64,000 bases of DNA. Origin: Woeseiaceae bacterium. GTDB taxonomy: Bacteria; Pseudomonadota; Gammaproteobacteria; Steroidobacterales; Woeseiaceae. Shown in pieces: positions 1-11,469 of the stretch. The stretch is taken from positions 124,001-188,000 of the forward strand of contig JAOIZZ010000001.1 of the NCBI GenBank assembly GCA_028227395.1, given 5' to 3'. The notes under the pieces are model-generated. The model searched no databases. It was not told where the DNA came from and worked only from the letters and a program-made list of their open reading frames with translations. The translations under genes were made by a program, and so were the position numbers. Each line of letters starts with the position of its first letter. The first letter of the stretch is position 1.

Positions 1-778
1 GGCGCTCGCGAAAAAACATCAACCACGTCTAATAATTGCTGGGTTTTCAGCACATTCAAGAATCGTCGATTGGCAGCGTTTTCGCGATATCGCTGATGCA
101 GTTGGTGCATATTTCTTGGTAGATATGGCGCATGTTGCCGGCTTGGTAGCCAGTGGCCATTATCCTAATCCGATTAACATTGCTGACGTGGTTACTTCCA
201 CTACACATAAAACTTTACGTGGCCCAAGAGGTGGGATTATTCTGGCAAGAGAAAATGATCACTTAACTAAAAAATTCAATTCTCTGGTTTTTCCGGGAAC
301 TCAAGGCGGGCCTTTGATGCATGTCATTGCAGCCAAGGCAGTGGCTTTTTTAGAAGCACTAGAGCCTGAGTTTAGAGATTATCAGGAACAAGTTATTGCT
401 AATGCCAGGGCCATGGCAGCCACCTTAATGAAGCGCGATTATTCCATTATTTCTGGTGGCACTGATAACCACCTCATTTTGGTAAGTCTCGTTAACAAAG
501 GGCTTACCGGGAAAGCTGCGGATGCTGCACTAAGTCGTGCAAATATTACCGTGAATAAAAATACAGTACCCAATGATCCATGCTCACCTTTCGTTACCAG
601 TGGACTCCGACTTGGAACCCCTGCGATCACTACTCGTGGTTTTGGTATTGATGAGACTGTGAAAATTTCTCATTGGGTCGCTGATATATTAGATGATCTT
701 AACGATGAGGCAATGATCGATAGTGTAAGAGAAAAAGTAATGGCCTTATGTAAGGATTTTCCGGTATATACTGAATAA
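1..778 (+). CDS. glyA: Serine hydroxymethyltransferase, 5'-truncated
   Basis: GlyA interconverts serine and glycine with tetrahydrofolate and supplies cytosolic one-carbon units; it uses PLP. Only the last 258 codons lie in the window, the frame being open from base 2. The conserved stretch [20 protein letters not shown], then VDMAHVAGL, and the PLP-lysine motif [11 protein letters not shown] identify the family. An apparent TTG start at 116 is internal, not real. The TAA at 776-778 is followed 34 bases later by nrdR, so glyA probably leads the riboflavin operon, a common gammaproteobacterial arrangement. The N-terminal ~160 residues are missing because of the window edge, not mutation. Confidence 0.97.
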   Translation, partial: ALAKKHQPRLIIAGFSAHSRIVDWQRFRDIADAVGAYFLVDMAHVAGLVASGHYPNPINIADVVTSTTHKTLRGPRGGIILARENDHLTKKFNSLVFPGTQGGPLMHVIAAKAVAFLEALEPEFRDYQEQVIANARAMAATLMKRDYSIISGGTDNHLILVSLVNKGLTGKAADAALSRANITVNKNTVPNDPCSPFVTSGLRLGTPAITTRGFGIDETVKISHWVADILDDLNDEAMIDSVREKVMALCKDFPVYTE

Positions 779-812
779 TACTCAATAAAAAAGAGACGCA
801 TCTAACGAGAAA

Positions 813-1328
813 ATGAACTGTCCATTTTGTAATCACGAAGAAACCAAGGTCATCGATTCTCGTTTGGCTGGTGAAGGGCGCCAGATTCGAAGACGTAGAG
901 AATGCTTTGATTGTAATGAACGTTTTACTACATTTGAGGGGGCTGAATTAGTCATGCCTAGATTGGTAAAAAGTGACGATCGTCGCGAACCCTTCGATGA
1001 GGATAAAATGCGTGCAAGTATGCATAGAGCTTTAGAAAAAAGACCAGTATCTTCCGACTTATTTGAACAATCAATTGGTCGAATGATTCACAAATTAAGA
1101 ACCATGGGTGAACGTGAAGTCCCGTCACGGTTGATTGGTGAATTAGTAATGGGTGAATTGCACGGGTTGGATGAAGTGGCCTATATTCGTTTTGCATCTG
1201 TTTATCGTAGTTTTCAAGATGTGACTGAGTTCCAAGAAGAAGTTAAGCGCCTGCAAAGCAAACCAAAAAAGAAACGTAAACGAACTCAATTGTCACTTTT
1301 GCCTGACATCTCAGATAAAACAGAATAA
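813..1328 (+). CDS. nrdR: Transcriptional repressor NrdR
   Basis: NrdR represses ribonucleotide reductase genes by sensing ATP/dATP. The 171-residue protein has an N-terminal zinc ribbon (C3, C6, C31, C34) with the basic stretch RQIRRRREC, then an ATP-cone domain from about residue 49 to 139. The C-terminal tail is unusually lysine/arginine rich (PKKKRKR) and extends past the usual ~150 residues. It sits between glyA and ribD, the standard gammaproteobacterial position. No NrdR box pair was identified inside the window, so its targets lie elsewhere. Confidence 0.97.
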   Translation: MNCPFCNHEETKVIDSRLAGEGRQIRRRRECFDCNERFTTFEGAELVMPRLVKSDDRREPFDEDKMRASMHRALEKRPVSSDLFEQSIGRMIHKLRTMGEREVPSRLIGELVMGELHGLDEVAYIRFASVYRSFQDVTEFQEEVKRLQSKPKKKRKRTQLSLLPDISDKTE

Positions 1329-1347
1329 AGATTGGTGGTTATGATGT

Positions 1348-2445
1348 ATGAGTGATTTTACTTTAGCAGATCATAAATATATGGCATGTGCCTTAAAATT
1401 AGCGAAAAAAGGACAATTTTCATCGCACCCTAACCCTCAGGTTGGTTGCGTTATTGTTATTGATGATAAGGTCATAGGTGAGGGTTGGCATCAGAGTTAT
1501 GGTGCTCCACATGCCGAAATTAATGCGTTATCTTCAGCCACACAGTCAGTAACTGGAGCCACTGCTTATGTGAATCTGGAGCCCTGCTCGCATCAGGGAA
1601 AAACTGGCCCTTGTTGTGAAGCATTAATCAGGGCAGGGGTGGCGAAAGTTGTAATCGCTTGCGAAGATCCGTATGAGAAGGTTGCGGGAAAAGGAATAGC
1701 AGCGCTAAATTCTGCCGGAATAAAGGTATCGATAGGGTTATTTGAATCCGAGGCTCGTAAACTAAATCGTGGTTTTTTTTCGAGAGTAGAACGTCGAAAA
1801 CCTTTTGTTCGCTTAAAAGTCGCTGCCAGTATAGATGGTGCCACGGCAATGAGTAATGGAGAGAGTCAATGGATTACAGGGTCAGCAGCACGCGCTGATG
1901 TGCAAAAACTAAGAGCTTCTTCAGGTGCCATTATGACAGGAATCGGGACGGTAAAAAAAGATGATCCAGCATTAACCGTGCGAGAGAAAAATTTAGTTAT
2001 AGAACAACCATTACGCGTATTATTAGACAGTCAATTACAGGTTTCTCCTAAGGCAAAAATTTTCCATGAAAATGGACGCACCAGGGTTTTCTGTATTAAT
2101 GATGAGAGACGAGCCAAGCTAGAAACTTTGAATGTCAGTGTTATTCAGACTAAAAATAGTGATAATCATGTGGCTCTTGCTGAGGTATTATATGATTTAG
2201 CTCAAGAAGGAATCAATGACTTACTGGTCGAAGCTGGACCAATATTATCTGGAAACTTACTCTCGTTAGGTATGATTGATGAACTTGTTATATATCAAGC
2301 GCCGCATATTATGGGCAGCGAAGTGAAACCAATGTTTCAGACTCCAGCCTGGAAAACCTTAGAAAATAAACAACAATTAGTGATAGAAGATATTAGAAAA
2401 ATTGGCCAAGATTTTAAAATTACAGCTAAGCCAGTCGATAAATAG
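1348..2445 (+). CDS. ribD: Bifunctional riboflavin deaminase/reductase RibD
   Basis: RibD carries out steps two and three of riboflavin synthesis: deamination of the diaminopyrimidine from GTP, then NADPH reduction of the ribosyl side chain. The N-terminal deaminase domain (about 1-145) shows the zinc motif H55-A-E57 and PCSHQGKTGPC (C80, C89). The C-terminal reductase domain (about 150-365) begins at FVRLKVAASIDGATA. Its 365 residues match the family length. It starts 20 bases after nrdR, and ribE follows 9 bases later. No FMN riboswitch is visible upstream of ribD; the gene appears to be read from the glyA side. Confidence 0.97.
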   Translation: MSDFTLADHKYMACALKLAKKGQFSSHPNPQVGCVIVIDDKVIGEGWHQSYGAPHAEINALSSATQSVTGATAYVNLEPCSHQGKTGPCCEALIRAGVAKVVIACEDPYEKVAGKGIAALNSAGIKVSIGLFESEARKLNRGFFSRVERRKPFVRLKVAASIDGATAMSNGESQWITGSAARADVQKLRASSGAIMTGIGTVKKDDPALTVREKNLVIEQPLRVLLDSQLQVSPKAKIFHENGRTRVFCINDERRAKLETLNVSVIQTKNSDNHVALAEVLYDLAQEGINDLLVEAGPILSGNLLSLGMIDELVIYQAPHIMGSEVKPMFQTPAWKTLENKQQLVIEDIRKIGQDFKITAKPVDK

Positions 2446-2454
2446 GGTATTTAA

Positions 2455-3096
2455 ATGTTTACAGGAATAATTAAAGCAATGGGCTCTGTGGAGAGAATTT
2501 TATCTCAAGGTGGGGATTTTAGAATCACTTTTCGAGCTGACAATATTGTTTGGCAGGATTTTCAGATAGGTGAAAGCATTGCCGTAAATGGGGTTTGTCT
2601 GACAGCCATCAAAATACATGAAGATGGTTTTGATGCTGATGTGTCTGGAGAAACTATGCGAGTTAGTGCTTTCAGGGAGTTAGCAGAAAATACGCCAGTC
2701 AATCTTGAGCCTTCTTTAGCTATAGGTGAGAGAATAGGGGGACATTTTGTTAGTGGTCATATAGATTGTATTGGTCAGGTCGTATCCCGACAAAAAGATG
2801 CTCGCTCCATCGCATTTGAAATTGATTTACCGGAAAAATATGCGCGTTATATCGCGGCAAAAGGATCGGTATGTATTGATGGCGTCAGTCTAACAGTCAA
2901 TGGAATTCATAATTCAGTTTTTACTGTGAACGTTATACCACATACCGCCGATGCAACAGTCATCGGATATTATTCGGTTGGTGATAAGGTAAACATTGAA
3001 GTGGATTTAATAGCTCGTTATCTGGAACGTTTGATTGATCAACCAAATAATGGCGTAATTACGAAAGAATTTCTTAAGGTAAATGGATATGAATGA
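2455..3096 (+). CDS. ribE: Riboflavin synthase, alpha subunit
   Basis: This enzyme dismutates two molecules of 6,7-dimethyl-8-ribityllumazine to riboflavin, the last step of the pathway. The protein begins with the diagnostic MFTGII and contains two tandem lumazine-binding barrels, about residues 1-96 and 97-200, each with a GVSLTV/GVCLTA-type strand; the C-terminal helix mediates trimer formation in the family. At 213 residues it is full length. Its last codons overlap the next gene by 14 bases, indicating translational coupling with the ribB-type gene. Confidence 0.97.
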   Translation: MFTGIIKAMGSVERILSQGGDFRITFRADNIVWQDFQIGESIAVNGVCLTAIKIHEDGFDADVSGETMRVSAFRELAENTPVNLEPSLAIGERIGGHFVSGHIDCIGQVVSRQKDARSIAFEIDLPEKYARYIAAKGSVCIDGVSLTVNGIHNSVFTVNVIPHTADATVIGYYSVGDKVNIEVDLIARYLERLIDQPNNGVITKEFLKVNGYE

Positions 3097-4222
3097 AGTT
3101 GTGCAGAATTTAAAAAATACCTTCGCGGATATTGAAGATATTATCGTGGATCTCAAGCAAGGGAAGATGGTCATTATGGTGGATGATGAGAACAGAGAAA
3201 ATGAAGGCGATCTCATTATGGCTGCAGAAAAAGTTCGCCCTGAAGATATTAACTATATGGCCCGTTATGGGCGTGGCTTAATTTGTTTGACTCTTACCCG
3301 AGAGAGGTGCGCACAACTTAGATTGCCTTTGATGGTTGAAGAAACAGATCAGCATCATGCTACAAATTTTACCGTCTCGATTGAGGCAACCGAGGGAATA
3401 ACAACTGGTATTTCAGCGCATGATCGGGCAAAAACTGTCCAAGCAGCGGTGGCTAAAAATGCGACTCCCGATCAACTTAGTCAACCAGGTCATATTTTTC
3501 CGATTATGGCTCAACCTGGTGGTGTTTTAACAAGAGCGGGGCACACCGAGGCTGGGTGTGATTTAGCCCGTCTTGCTGGTTTTGAGCCAGCAGCAACGAT
3601 TGTTGAAATCCTGAATGAGGATGGAAGTATGGCGCGTCGTCCAGATTTAGAAGAATTTTCTAGGCAACATGACATTAAAATAGGCACAATTGCGGATTTG
3701 ATTCGTTATCGCTTGGAAAAAGAACGATTTGTTGAACGAATTGCAAAGAAGCCCGTTAGTACAGATTACGGGGACTTTACTCTTTATTTTTATGATGACC
3801 AAGTAAGCCAATCCGTTCATGTGGCGATGGTCAAGGGTGACCTCAATCAAGTAGAGTCTCCATTGGTACGAGTTCACATACAAGATACACTTGGTGATGT
3901 GCTAGGTGTTCAAGCTACAGCGCTTGGTTGGCCCGTTACAGATGCTATTCGTCGCATCTCAGAAGAAGAGATAGGTATAGTAATTATTTTAAGAGAGCAA
4001 GAGTCCTCTCGAGACCTAATGGATGCTGTTGAGGATTTGTCTCTAAAACCCGATGAGTTAAACGAAAAGCGGATCAATGATGATGGTCTTAGGACGTATG
4101 GGGTAGGTGCACAAATATTGAGAGATCTTGGGGTTAGTCAAATGCGGGTATTATCTGCGCCCAAGCAGATGTATGCTATATCGGGATTTGATTTAAAAAT
4201 TACTGAATATGTTGAGCAGTAA
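3083..4222 (+). CDS. ribB: DHBP synthase with degenerate GCH II-like domain (RibBX type)
   Basis: The N-terminal domain (about 15-220) is 3,4-dihydroxy-2-butanone 4-phosphate synthase, which makes the four-carbon riboflavin precursor: DDENRENEGDLIMAAE and RAGHTEAGCDLARLAG hold the metal/substrate residues. The C-terminal ~160 residues align with GTP cyclohydrolase II (VRVH...LGDVLG), but all three zinc cysteines of the E. coli RibA motif C-x10-C-x-C are replaced (by D, T and L). It is therefore a RibBA-like fusion that probably cannot open GTP, as in the described RibBX proteins, and a separate ribA is expected elsewhere. Start ATG 3083; an ATG at 3089 is an alternative. Confidence 0.93.
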   Translation: MDMNEVVQNLKNTFADIEDIIVDLKQGKMVIMVDDENRENEGDLIMAAEKVRPEDINYMARYGRGLICLTLTRERCAQLRLPLMVEETDQHHATNFTVSIEATEGITTGISAHDRAKTVQAAVAKNATPDQLSQPGHIFPIMAQPGGVLTRAGHTEAGCDLARLAGFEPAATIVEILNEDGSMARRPDLEEFSRQHDIKIGTIADLIRYRLEKERFVERIAKKPVSTDYGDFTLYFYDDQVSQSVHVAMVKGDLNQVESPLVRVHIQDTLGDVLGVQATALGWPVTDAIRRISEEEIGIVIILREQESSRDLMDAVEDLSLKPDELNEKRINDDGLRTYGVGAQILRDLGVSQMRVLSAPKQMYAISGFDLKITEYVEQ

Positions 4223-4230
4223 CATAGTTG

Positions 4231-4716
4231 ATGGATGATAAAATGGATAATATAAAAACTATTGAGGGTGATTTACACCCGAGAGAAGCTCGTTTCAGTA
4301 TTGTTGCTTCTCGTTTTAATGATTTTGTGGTTAGCGCTCTAATTAATGGGGCATTGTCATGCCTTGACCGTCATGGTGTCGATAAAAATGCCATTGAGGT
4401 TATTCGTGTGCCCGGTGCTTTCGAATTACCATTAGCTGTGAGCAAGGTTGCGGCATCTAGACGAGCCGATGGCATCATTGCACTAGGCGCTGTTATAAGA
4501 GGTGCCACCCCTCATTTTGAATTTATTTCCAGTGAATGCATGCATGGTTTAGCGGCAGCCCAAAGTGAGCACTCTACGCCGATTGGTTTTGGTGTATTGA
4601 TGGTTGATACTCTGGAACAAGCCATAGAGCGTGCCGGGACGAAAGCCGGCAATAAGGGCGAAGAGGCAACGCTTGCAGTTATCGAAATGATTAATTTATT
4701 AAGAAAAATTGATTAA
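4231..4716 (+). CDS. ribH: 6,7-dimethyl-8-ribityllumazine synthase
   Basis: Lumazine synthase condenses the pyrimidinedione with DHBP to form the riboflavin synthase substrate and usually assembles as a hollow capsid or pentamers. Family signatures are SRFNDFV near the N terminus, VPGAFELP, GAVIRGATPHFEF with the catalytic histidine, and the C-terminal GTKAGNKGEEA. I place the start at ATG 4231; a TTG at 4228 and an ATG at 4243 are alternatives, the last giving a length closest to E. coli RibH. It follows ribB by 8 bases and precedes nusB by 2. Confidence 0.96.
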   Translation: MDDKMDNIKTIEGDLHPREARFSIVASRFNDFVVSALINGALSCLDRHGVDKNAIEVIRVPGAFELPLAVSKVAASRRADGIIALGAVIRGATPHFEFISSECMHGLAAAQSEHSTPIGFGVLMVDTLEQAIERAGTKAGNKGEEATLAVIEMINLLRKID

Positions 4717-4718
4717 TT

Positions 4719-5159
4719 GTGACGGGCAAAAAAAAGGCTAAATCAAACTCCAGAAAAAGCCGGACTCAAGCAAGGCTAATGATAATTCAGGCACTCTATC
4801 AAATGCAGTTGACTGATCATGATATTAAGGAATTATTAGCGCAGTGTCGTGAGCGCGATGAGTATAAAAAAATTGATAAAACTTATTTTACGCAAGCAAT
4901 CCGAGCTATATATAAACATCGAACTGAATACTCAACCGGTATAGAAGCGAATTTAGATCGACCAATTTCACAAATTGATCCCATAGAAATGGGGATTTTA
5001 TTATTGGGTTTTTATGAGTTAGAAATGAAGCGAGAAATTGATATTGCGGTTATTATCAATGAAGCAGTTAATTTAACAAAACGCTTTGGCTCCATAGATG
5101 GCCATAAGTATATTAATGCGGTATTAGATCGGGCAGCTAAAACAGTAAGGGCAGCTTAA
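4719..5159 (+). CDS. nusB: Transcription antitermination factor NusB
   Basis: NusB binds boxA of rRNA leader transcripts with ribosomal protein S10 and helps RNA polymerase read through terminators. The 146-residue all-helical protein has a basic N terminus (KKKAKSNSRKSRTQAR), the core LMIIQALYQMQL, and the family ending INEAVNLTKRFGS...YINAVLDRAAK. It begins with GTG at 4719, two bases after the ribH stop, so translation is coupled; ribH-nusB-thiL-pgpA is a widely conserved order. Confidence 0.95.
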   Translation: MTGKKKAKSNSRKSRTQARLMIIQALYQMQLTDHDIKELLAQCRERDEYKKIDKTYFTQAIRAIYKHRTEYSTGIEANLDRPISQIDPIEMGILLLGFYELEMKREIDIAVIINEAVNLTKRFGSIDGHKYINAVLDRAAKTVRAA

Positions 5160-5190
5160 AAATATTTTTATTAAGCACTGGGGTTTATTG

Positions 5191-6150
5191 ATGGATGAAT
5201 TTGAACTAATTCGTCGATTTTTTCTAAGAGACAATAATGATAAATCTGTGCTTATTGGCATTGGTGACGACGGCGCAGTAATTAAACCATCACCAGAACA
5301 TGATTTAGTGATGTCGACAGATACATTAATAGAAGATATCCATTTTCCCAATTGCCTATCTGCGGAAGATATTGGTTATCGCTGTGTGGCAGTAAATGTC
5401 TCAGATATCGCTGCTATGGGTGCCCGTGCTCGCTGGATGACGCTCGCCCTGACGTTACCTAATATTGATCAAGAATGGCTCAAAAAATTTTCCAATGGTT
5501 TTTATTCTGCAGCTCAAGAATACGGTGTGTCATTGATTGGAGGAGACACGACGCAAGGTCAAAAAATATCTCTAACTGTCAATATCACCGGCGAAGTAAA
5601 ACCTAAACAGGCTATCACCAGAAGCAATGCAAGTTACGATGATTTAATATTCGTTACTGGAAATATTGGCGATGCCGCTGCTGGCCTAGATCTAATTGTT
5701 AATTCCTCAGATATAAATGATATGAAGAAATCACTTATTCGGCGTTTTTCAAGACCAACCGCAAGACATGAGTTGGGGCAAGCGTTATCTGGTATTGCCT
5801 CAGCTGCGATCGATATTTCTGATGGTTTGTATGCGGATACAAAGAAATTATTAATGGCTAGCAAGCTAGGTGGCCACCTTTATATCGATCGTCTTCCAAT
5901 TTCAAAGGCATTAAAAGAGACTTTCGGCCAAGAGCGGAGTATTGAGTGTTCGTTAGGCGGTGGCGATGATTATGAATTATTATTTACCGCCCCTGCTATC
6001 AAGTTAAATGAGATACATGAAATTGTAAATAAATACAATATTCCAATCACTGAAATTGGTGAGGTACGCAAATATTCTCAGTTGAGTTGCTCCTTAAATG
6101 ATAAATTATTTAATTATGATGATTCTGGTTATCTTCATTTTAATGGATAA
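5191..6150 (+). CDS. thiL: Thiamine-monophosphate kinase
   Basis: ThiL phosphorylates thiamine monophosphate to the active cofactor thiamine diphosphate with ATP. The protein belongs to the PurM/ThiL/SelD fold: IGIGDDGAVI and STDTLIEDIHF near the N terminus bind magnesium/ATP, GGDTTQG lies mid-domain, and GGGDDYELLFTAP is the C-domain signature. I use ATG 5191 rather than TTG 5188, because MDEFELIRRFF matches the usual N terminus. The TAA at 6148-6150 overlaps the ATG of pgpA by one base. Confidence 0.96.
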   Translation: MDEFELIRRFFLRDNNDKSVLIGIGDDGAVIKPSPEHDLVMSTDTLIEDIHFPNCLSAEDIGYRCVAVNVSDIAAMGARARWMTLALTLPNIDQEWLKKFSNGFYSAAQEYGVSLIGGDTTQGQKISLTVNITGEVKPKQAITRSNASYDDLIFVTGNIGDAAAGLDLIVNSSDINDMKKSLIRRFSRPTARHELGQALSGIASAAIDISDGLYADTKKLLMASKLGGHLYIDRLPISKALKETFGQERSIECSLGGGDDYELLFTAPAIKLNEIHEIVNKYNIPITEIGEVRKYSQLSCSLNDKLFNYDDSGYLHFNG

Positions 6151-6632
6151 TGCGAATGACTAATAAAAAGATTAAACCAGCAATGAACAACCCAATTCAT
6201 TTTTTGGCATTTTGTGGTGGTGCAGGATTGATTCCATTGGCACCAGGGACCCTTGGTTCATTAGTGGGCGTATTGGTATTTTGGTTGACATTAACCGCAG
6301 CTGATTCAATCCAATTACTGATAGCAAGTGGCTTATTTTTTACAGGTATTTGGCTTTGTGGTGAGAGCTCCAAAATCCTAGAGACGCATGATCATCCAGG
6401 TATTGTTTGGGATGAAATGGCTGCGATGTATGCTGTATTGATATTCCAACCTATTAGTATTGATGATTGGTTATTGGCTTTTATTTTATTTCGAATATTT
6501 GATATTTGGAAACCTTGGCCAATTAGTTTTCTTGATAAAAGAGTATCTGGAGGTTTAGGTATCATGCTGGATGACATCGCGGCAGGTGCTGCTACTGTAT
6601 TTACCTGTATTTTATGGCGTTTTTATTTCTAA
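6150..6632 (+). CDS. pgpA: Phosphatidylglycerophosphatase A
   Basis: PgpA removes phosphate from phosphatidylglycerophosphate in the inner membrane to give phosphatidylglycerol. The 160-residue protein has a GLIPLAPGTLGSLVGVL motif, the acidic WDEMAAM metal motif and three to four hydrophobic segments, plus the terminal SGGLGIMLDDIAAG signature. Start ATG 6150 shares a base with the thiL stop; an in-frame ATG at 6156 is possible. Its stop overlaps the 3' end of convergent xseB by four bases, so the operon ends here with no room for a separate terminator. Confidence 0.93.
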   Translation: MRMTNKKIKPAMNNPIHFLAFCGGAGLIPLAPGTLGSLVGVLVFWLTLTAADSIQLLIASGLFFTGIWLCGESSKILETHDHPGIVWDEMAAMYAVLIFQPISIDDWLLAFILFRIFDIWKPWPISFLDKRVSGGLGIMLDDIAAGAATVFTCILWRFYF

Positions 6633-6868
6633 TCGCTATTGGATTCATCATTAAAGGTTGTAAGAATATCATCGTCGTTGTTTTGGAGTAAGATTTCTAC
6701 TTTTTGCTCAGCTTCTTTTAACGCTAATTGACAGGCTCGGGTTAACTTGATGCCATGCTCAAATTTTTTCATGGCATCCTCAAGAGATAAGTCACCTCCC
6801 TCAAGTTCAGCAACTAGTGCTTCAAGGTCTGTGAGAGATTTTTCTAAATTGATATTTTTGTCTGTCAT
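6629..6868 (-). CDS. xseB: Exodeoxyribonuclease VII small subunit
   Basis: XseB is the small, multi-copy subunit of exonuclease VII, which degrades single-stranded DNA with XseA. The 79-residue acidic helical protein contains the family core SLTDLEALVAELEGGDLSLEDAMKKFEHGI (residues about 11-41), followed by LTRACQLALKEAEQKV. It is usually first in an xseB-ispA-dxs operon; here it stands alone, convergent with pgpA, and its upstream side faces the katG promoter region. No ispA or dxs is in the window. Confidence 0.93.
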   Translation of the reverse strand: MTDKNINLEKSLTDLEALVAELEGGDLSLEDAMKKFEHGIKLTRACQLALKEAEQKVEILLQNNDDDILTTFNDESNSD

Positions 6869-6984
6869 TAGTTTGGCTTTTTATTATTTAATTAAAGAAT
6901 TTTAAATTAATTTTCTGTATGTGTTGTATGTTAACTTATTTTGTCGATGTTGCAATGTGTTACAGTTGAATCGGAGCTATTATC

Positions 6985-7013
6985 TTGACAAAAAATTCAC
7001 TTATACCTATCAT
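6985..7013 (+). promoter_or_regulatory. Probable sigma-70 promoter of katG
   Basis: TTGACA (6985-6990) is separated by exactly 17 bases from TATCAT (7008-7013), which puts transcription start near 7020 and leaves a leader of about 165 bases before katG. The 317-base gap 6869-7185 between xseB and katG is otherwise very AT rich and has no open reading frame I would support. I see no convincing OxyR site. Confidence 0.55.
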
Positions 7014-7026
7014 AATTTTTTGTATT

Positions 7027-7041
7027 TTAGACTAAGTCTAA
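7027..7041. promoter_or_regulatory. 15-bp palindrome just downstream of the katG promoter
   Basis: TTAGACTAAGTCTAA is a perfect inverted repeat (7-base arms around one A) placed about 7-20 bases after the predicted transcription start. Its position suits a repressor operator or a 5' mRNA stem. It does not resemble the four-ATAG/CTAT-element OxyR pattern. Function is inferred from position only. Confidence 0.4.
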
Positions 7042-7116
7042 TTAATATAATCATAAAGAAATTTGAATACTGAAATCCACAAATCAAAACGAGAAATATT
7101 AAAAATAACACTAAAT

Positions 7117-7139
7117 AATATTAAAATTTTTTTAATATT
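7117..7139 (+). repeat. AT-only inverted repeat in katG leader
   Basis: AATATTAAAA (7117-7126) and TTTTAATATT (7130-7139) are perfect 10-base inverted arms with a 3-base loop, 46 bases before the katG start. A hairpin could form in the mRNA, but in DNA this AT rich such a repeat is not rare by chance. Confidence 0.3.
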
Positions 7140-7176
7140 GTAATACGCTAAATTTTTATTTTTAGATTACGAATAA

Positions 7177-9324
<2,148 letters not shown>

Positions 9325-9361
9325 ATAAAATTTATTTTTCTTAAAGATTAATTTAAATATT

Positions 9362-9399
9362 AACCAACCCTTTAACTTTCAGTTTAGGGGTTGGTTTTA
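9362..9399 (+). terminator. Probable rho-independent terminator of katG
   Basis: AACCAACCC (9362-9370) pairs with GGGTTGGTT (9388-9396), a 9-bp stem with a 17-base loop, followed by a short T run (TTTT including the stem end). It lies 37 bases after the katG stop. The short T tract makes it moderate rather than certain. The remaining gap to parE (9400-9580) is AT rich with no further feature I can support. Confidence 0.55.
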
Positions 9400-9580
9400 A
9401 GTGCATCATGATATTCTTGTACCAGATGTTTGGTATCCCATCAGTTGTTTTTTACTTAAATAATAATTTTAAATCTTCTTATTATTTCATGTGTAAATCC
9501 AAAAATTTATTAATTATCGCTGAGCGAAACCCCATGCTTCCTGATAGAATTAATGCAGTTAAAACTGAGCTGGAAGGTGA

Positions 9581-11467
9581 ATGAGTAAAGATTATAAAGC
9601 TGCTGATATTGAAGTATTAAGTGGCCTAGAGCCGGTGAGAAGAAGGCCGGGTATGTATACCGATACCTCGAGACCAAATCATTTAGCGCATGAAGTGATT
9701 GATAATAGTGTAGATGAAGCTCTTGCCGGTTATTGTAAGAAAATTGAAGTTACGGTGTATACAGATGGATCGGTTGAAGTTGTTGATGATGGCCGGGGTA
9801 TGCCTGTTGATATTCACCCAAAAGAGAAGATACCCGGCGTTGAATTAATCTTAACAAGATTACATGCCGGTGGAAAGTTTAATAAAGAGAATTACCAGTA
9901 TTCTGGCGGTCTTCATGGCGTTGGTGTGTCGGTGGTAAACGCACTATCAAAAAATCTTGAAATATGGATTAGACGAGAAGGTTTTGAACATAGCTTAAGT
10001 TTTGCTGGCGGGAAGAAGCAAAGTGATCTCGAGGTTGTAGGAAAAGTTGGACAAGCTAATACAGGAACCACGATTAGATTTTGGCCTGACCCTCAATATT
10101 TTGACTCAGCCATAATTTCGATTTCTAAGTTGCAACATGCATTAAAAGCGAAGGCAGTGTTGTGTCCGGGCTTGACAGTCAAACTAAATCTTGAAAAATC
10201 TCAAGAAAAATATGAGTGGTGCTATACCGAAGGTCTTGAAGAATATCTTATTGAAGCACTTGAGGGTGCTGACCATCTGCCTGTAACTCCTTTTAATGGT
10301 AGTGTAACAAGCGACCATGAGGCGGTTGATTGGGCGCTTGTCTGGGTAACGGGCGAAGGTCAAGGTGTGGGTGAAAGTTATGTGAATCTCGTACCGACCC
10401 CCCAAGGGGGGACTCATGTCAATGGCTTGAGGACAGGTTTAGCGACGTCGATACGTGAGTTTTGTGAGTTTCGAAGCTTGTTACCACGTGGACTGGCAAT
10501 AGCCCCTGAAGATGTTTGGGATGATGTGGCATTTGTATTGAGTGTAAAGCTTGAAAATCCACAATTTTCAGGACAGACAAAAGAACGACTATCTTCTCGT
10601 GAATCGGCTGGTTATGTGACGGGAATTATTAAAGATAGCTTTTCATTGTGGTTAAATCAGCACCCAGAAACTGGGGATTTGATCGCTCAGTTGGCTATTG
10701 AACGAGCGCAAAAAAGAATAAAAAGTGCGAAGAAGGTGGTTCGTAAAAAGATTGTATCAGGACCAGCATTACCAGGTAAGTTGGCCGATTGTAGTTCACA
10801 AGAGCCCGAATTATGTGAGCTTTTTTTAGTTGAAGGCGATTCTGCTGGCGGCTCTGCTAAGCAAGCAAGGGATCGAATTACTCAGGCAATTATGCCTCTT
10901 AGAGGTAAAATATTAAATACTTGGGAGGTGGATACCTCGGATATTCTTGGCTCTCAAGAAGTTCATGATATCAGCATTGCTATTGGAGTAGACCCAATAA
11001 GAAACAATCTTGATGATTTACGTTATCATAAAGTGTGTATTTTGGCTGATGCGGATTCGGATGGCCTGCATATTGCTACATTACTCTGTGCTCTATTTTT
11101 AAGACATTTCAAAGAATTGGTAATGCGTGGTCATGTTTATGTGGCGATGCCTCCTTTGTTTAGAATTGATGTAGGTAAGCGTGTTTTTTATGCTTTGGAT
11201 GATGATGAGCGACGCGGAATTCTTGATCGCATCGAAAAGGAAAAATTGAAAGGAAAGGTCACTGTTACTCGTTTCAAGGGATTGGGTGAAATGAATCCGC
11301 AGCAGCTTCGAGAAACTACAATGAATCGAGATACTAGGAGATTGGTTCAATTGAATGTTTTACCTGGTGATGAGAGTGAGCAAATGATGGATATGCTTTT
11401 AGCCAAGAAACGTGCTTCAGATAGACGAGAATGGCTCGAAGATAAGGGCGACTTGGCACAAATCTAA
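9581..11467 (+). CDS. parE: DNA topoisomerase IV subunit B
   Basis: ParE is the ATPase subunit of topoisomerase IV, which decatenates daughter chromosomes. The GHKL ATPase domain is at the N terminus ([41 protein letters not shown]), the transducer follows, and the TOPRIM domain has [11 protein letters not shown] and the metal-binding DADSDG. The close match to E. coli ParE throughout (ETDT/RPNHL-type N terminus, GDLAQI end) distinguishes it from GyrB. It is 628 residues, full length, and lies two bases upstream of parC. Confidence 0.97.
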   Translation: MSKDYKAADIEVLSGLEPVRRRPGMYTDTSRPNHLAHEVIDNSVDEALAGYCKKIEVTVYTDGSVEVVDDGRGMPVDIHPKEKIPGVELILTRLHAGGKFNKENYQYSGGLHGVGVSVVNALSKNLEIWIRREGFEHSLSFAGGKKQSDLEVVGKVGQANTGTTIRFWPDPQYFDSAIISISKLQHALKAKAVLCPGLTVKLNLEKSQEKYEWCYTEGLEEYLIEALEGADHLPVTPFNGSVTSDHEAVDWALVWVTGEGQGVGESYVNLVPTPQGGTHVNGLRTGLATSIREFCEFRSLLPRGLAIAPEDVWDDVAFVLSVKLENPQFSGQTKERLSSRESAGYVTGIIKDSFSLWLNQHPETGDLIAQLAIERAQKRIKSAKKVVRKKIVSGPALPGKLADCSSQEPELCELFLVEGDSAGGSAKQARDRITQAIMPLRGKILNTWEVDTSDILGSQEVHDISIAIGVDPIRNNLDDLRYHKVCILADADSDGLHIATLLCALFLRHFKELVMRGHVYVAMPPLFRIDVGKRVFYALDDDERRGILDRIEKEKLKGKVTVTRFKGLGEMNPQQLRETTMNRDTRRLVQLNVLPGDESEQMMDMLLAKKRASDRREWLEDKGDLAQI

Positions 11468-11469
11468 CT

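Noticed and set aside
116-778. Start of glyA at TTG 116
   Set aside because: The upstream frame is open and continues to match GlyA to the window edge, so 116 is internal.
3007-3083. FMN riboswitch before the ribB gene
   Set aside because: The region is the ribE coding end; no RFN-type conserved blocks are visible there or before ribD.
4228-4230. TTG start for ribH
   Set aside because: ATG codons at 4231 and 4243 fit family N termini better.
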